From: Gaiellasilicea sp035556515
Lineage (GTDB): Bacteria; Actinomycetota; Thermoleophilia; Gaiellales; Gaiellaceae
Assembly: GCA_035556515.1 (NCBI GenBank)
Contig: DATMEO010000043.1
Span: 1 to 24,723 of the forward strand
Length of the DNA stretch: 24,723 nucleotides
Direction of reading: 5' to 3'
Shown here: piece by piece, positions 23,852-24,723 of the stretch
Numbering within the stretch: the stretch's first letter is position 1
How the letters are laid out: the number at the start of each line of letters is the position of its first letter
Notes under the pieces: generated by a model
What the model saw: only the letters and a program-made list of their open reading frames with translations
The model's database searches: none
Told to the model about the DNA's origin: nothing
Made by a program: the position numbers and the translations under genes

Positions 23852-23891
23852 CGCTTGCGCCAGTGTTCGGGAATGACGCCTGACGCAAGCG
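23852..23891 (-). repeat. Array repeat copy E, in a long hairpin
   Basis: CGCTTGCG (23852-23859) pairs perfectly with CGCAAGCG (23884-23891). Inside, CAG (23861-23863) pairs with CTG (23880-23882), with one unpaired base on each side. The core CCAGTGTTCGGGAATGAC (16 of 18 consensus) occupies the loop. The element ends one base before the unit 6 stop codon and lies 45 bases after the unit 5 stop, between convergent genes. Confidence 0.85.
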
Positions 23892-23892
23892 A

Positions 23893-24291
23893 TCAGGGGC
23901 AGGTAGCTCCGGCGGCGAGCGCTTCGCACGTCCGTCCCGTTTCTTGACCGCGTACGAGTACCCGCGACAGGGTGATGGCGGGCGAGTTAACTCGGAGGAT
24001 TACCGTTTTTCCATCCGTGCTCGTGTCGAGGTGAATGTCGAGGCCACCGGCGTTCATCACGATGTCTGTTCCGAAGCGGGTAGTGGCGAACAGATCCGCG
24101 AGACGTTCGGAGTAGCGCCCTCGCTCTGCGTAGTAGCTAGCTTCCGCTTTCTGGAGAGCGTCGATCTCATCCACGGCGGGCTTTGCAGAGAGCGAACTCT
24201 CTGCGGCCTCGCCACTTGAAGTGTTGTCCAGCACCAGAACGGCCCCGATGGCAACGGCGAGGACGATGAGCGACACAGCTGCGATACGCAT
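23893..24291 (-). CDS. Exported pseudopilin-like small protein (array unit 6)
   Basis: This 132-residue protein has an N-terminal hydrophobic segment (about 3-21), probably a signal anchor. A helix DEIDALQKAEASYYAERGRYSERLADL (about 41-67) and a beta-rich end with two cysteines (TCEALAAGATC) follow. The helix resembles the region after the stalk in type II/IV pilin-like proteins, but the prepilin cleavage site is missing, so the label is tentative. ATG 24291 has AGGGGG 3 bases upstream and TATCCT at 24316-24321. Its stop is one base from repeat E. Confidence 0.75.
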   Translation of the reverse strand: MRIAAVSLIVLAVAIGAVLVLDNTSSGEAAESSLSAKPAVDEIDALQKAEASYYAERGRYSERLADLFATTRFGTDIVMNAGGLDIHLDTSTDGKTVILRVNSPAITLSRVLVRGQETGRTCEALAAGATCP

Positions 24292-24315
24292 AGACCCCCT
24301 GTCGGCTGTGAGCGA

Positions 24316-24321
24316 AGGATA
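24316..24321 (-). promoter_or_regulatory. Candidate -10 box for array unit 6
   Basis: TATCCT on the minus strand is followed by a leader of roughly 18 bases, AGGGGG (24295-24300) and the ATG. It lies about 20 bases downstream of repeat F, so the repeat occupies the upstream promoter region. Confidence 0.45.
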
Positions 24322-24329
24322 GTCGGTCG

Positions 24330-24374
24330 GGCGCTCTCGTCTGGGCCAGCGTTCGGGAATGTCACCCGAGCGCC
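24330..24374 (-). repeat. Array repeat copy F (consensus copy), in a bulged hairpin
   Basis: The perfect 18-base core is at 24346-24363. GGCGCTC (24330-24336) pairs with GAGCGCC (24368-24374), then GGG (24343-24345) pairs with CCC (24365-24367), leaving TCGTCT as a bulge on one side. It lies 7 bases after the unit 7 stop. Confidence 0.88.
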
Positions 24375-24381
24375 GCGGTCG

Positions 24382-24675
24382 TTACCACTTCGCGAGTAGG
24401 TCAGCCTCTGAAAGAGCCTTGACGGTGTACCCGACGATGTAATCCCGGTGCGTTTGCTCAACGAGGTCTTGGTTTTCGACCAGATCGGAGATGACCTTGT
24501 CGACGACCGCCCATGCGGGCGAGCGTTCGAACTCGGCATACACGGTCGGCTTGAAATCTGGGTTGGACCACCAGGCTCCGTCGCGCAACTCGGCGATCAC
24601 AACCCCGTTGTCGTCGACCTCGGCGACTTTCGGATCGGTTGCGCCCTTCTTCCTCGGTTTGCCCTTCTTGCCCAC
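24382..24675 (-). CDS. Hypothetical 97-residue protein (array unit 7)
   Basis: I do not recognise this protein. The GTG at 24675 is preferred over the ATG at 24705 because TAGGCT lies 7 bases before it, the leaderless spacing seen elsewhere, and because the residues before it look uncoded. The start is very basic (GKKGKPRKKG), followed by a small beta-rich part (VAEVDDNGVVIAELRDGAWW) and a helical end (AVVDKVISDLVENQDLVEQ). It is soluble, with no signal peptide or membrane segment. Confidence 0.65.
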   Translation of the reverse strand: MGKKGKPRKKGATDPKVAEVDDNGVVIAELRDGAWWSNPDFKPTVYAEFERSPAWAVVDKVISDLVENQDLVEQTHRDYIVGYTVKALSEADLLAKW

Positions 24676-24682
24676 GCAGAGG

Positions 24683-24688
24683 AGCCTA
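24683..24688 (-). promoter_or_regulatory. Candidate -10 box for array unit 7
   Basis: TAGGCT on the minus strand is followed by exactly 7 bases and then the GTG start, the same geometry as at 3322-3335 and 16196-16209. Confidence 0.45.
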
Positions 24689-24712
24689 GCGACACAGAGA
24701 CACACCAGTCTC

Positions 24713-24723
24713 GCCTGGGCCAG
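24713..24723 (-). repeat. Probable array repeat copy G, cut by the window end
   Basis: The last 11 bases are GCCTGGGCCAG. TGGGCCAG matches the left end of copies C, D and F exactly, and the preceding CC matches copy B. The rest is off the edge. Position upstream of unit 7 is where the next repeat is expected. Confidence 0.55.

Larger units (their letters stand above)
21213..24723 (-). mobile_element. Candidate cassette-like array: small unrelated genes separated by a common repeat
   Basis: From here to the window end, single small genes alternate with copies of one repeat (copies A-G below). Spacings between repeat starts are about 601, 754, 175, 543, 484 and 374 bases, the size range of integron cassettes. 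Six genes point left and one right. Read leftward, a repeat follows each leftward gene closely. No recombinase, plasmid or phage gene is visible inside the window. Calling it mobile is inference from layout only. GC content is visibly lower than in the operons to the left. Confidence 0.45.

Noticed and set aside
23555..23929. A 124-codon minus-strand frame running through repeat E.
   Set aside because: It is antisense to the well-supported unit 5 gene. Similar peptides (HSRTLA or FPNAGP) appear in several frames only because the repeat itself is translated.
21785..24374. Repeats considered as simple rho-independent terminators.
   Set aside because: There is no T run, the loop rather than the stem is conserved, and the copy orientation does not follow the reversed gene.
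24057..24539. A 160-codon minus-strand frame running through repeat F.
   Set aside because: It overlaps unit 6 and unit 7 in another frame and encodes low-complexity Ser/Arg sequence; the two separate genes have promoters and better composition.
21785..24723. Repeats considered as a CRISPR array.
   Set aside because: Spacing is irregular (175-754 bases), full genes lie between copies, and the repeat is too variable at its edges; no cas genes are present.

Overview
The window is high-GC bacterial DNA with tightly packed genes, many GTG/TTG starts and 4-base stop/start overlaps. Several starts sit 6 to 8 bases after a TANNNT-like -10 box, as in leaderless actinobacterial mRNAs. The gene set (cinA-thpR-recA-recX, rny, miaB-miaA, a succinylase-type dap cluster, hflX, dut) suggests an Actinomycetota lineage, possibly Thermoleophilia/Gaiellales. 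That placement is inference from gene content and base composition; no marker such as rRNA is present.

Layout, left to right. (1) 1-3297: the end of a nucleoside/sugar-type ABC transporter operon (C-terminal ATPase, two permeases, a small membrane protein). (2) 3335-7447: a RodZ-like protein, cinA, thpR, recA and recX, all rightward. (3) 7448-12495: ribonuclease Y with a structured leader, then miaB, a sugar-nucleotide-type epimerase and miaA. (4) 12464-16180: dapF rightward, facing a leftward dapE-dapC-dapD operon, so four steps of diaminopimelate synthesis lie together; this DapF has Ser at both positions where the catalytic cysteines belong. (5) 16209-21187: hflX, dut, a Nudix hydrolase and two tandem PLP-dependent decarboxylase-family paralogues in one chain of overlaps.

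(6) 21188-24723 is different. Base composition drops, operon packing ends, and six or seven small unrelated genes follow, each separated from the next by a copy of one short repeat. The core, read on the + strand, is CCAGCGTTCGGGAATGTC, usually framed by GGG on the left and CCC on the right. Six copies are visible (around 21785, 22386, 23140, 23315, 23858 and 24342), and the window stops inside what looks like a seventh (24716). The core is conserved while the flanks differ between copies yet remain complementary, so in several copies the core sits in the loop of a hairpin with a variable stem. Every copy lies 1 to about 35 bases after the stop codon of a leftward gene, except copy D, whose neighbouring unit carries a rightward gene. 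Most genes have their own -10 box.

This one-gene/one-repeat layout resembles an integron cassette array read leftward, but the repeat lacks standard attC R-boxes and no recombinase is in the window. It is the best candidate here for an undescribed system: either a mobile cassette array with an unusual folded recombination site, or a structured intergenic element inserted at gene ends.
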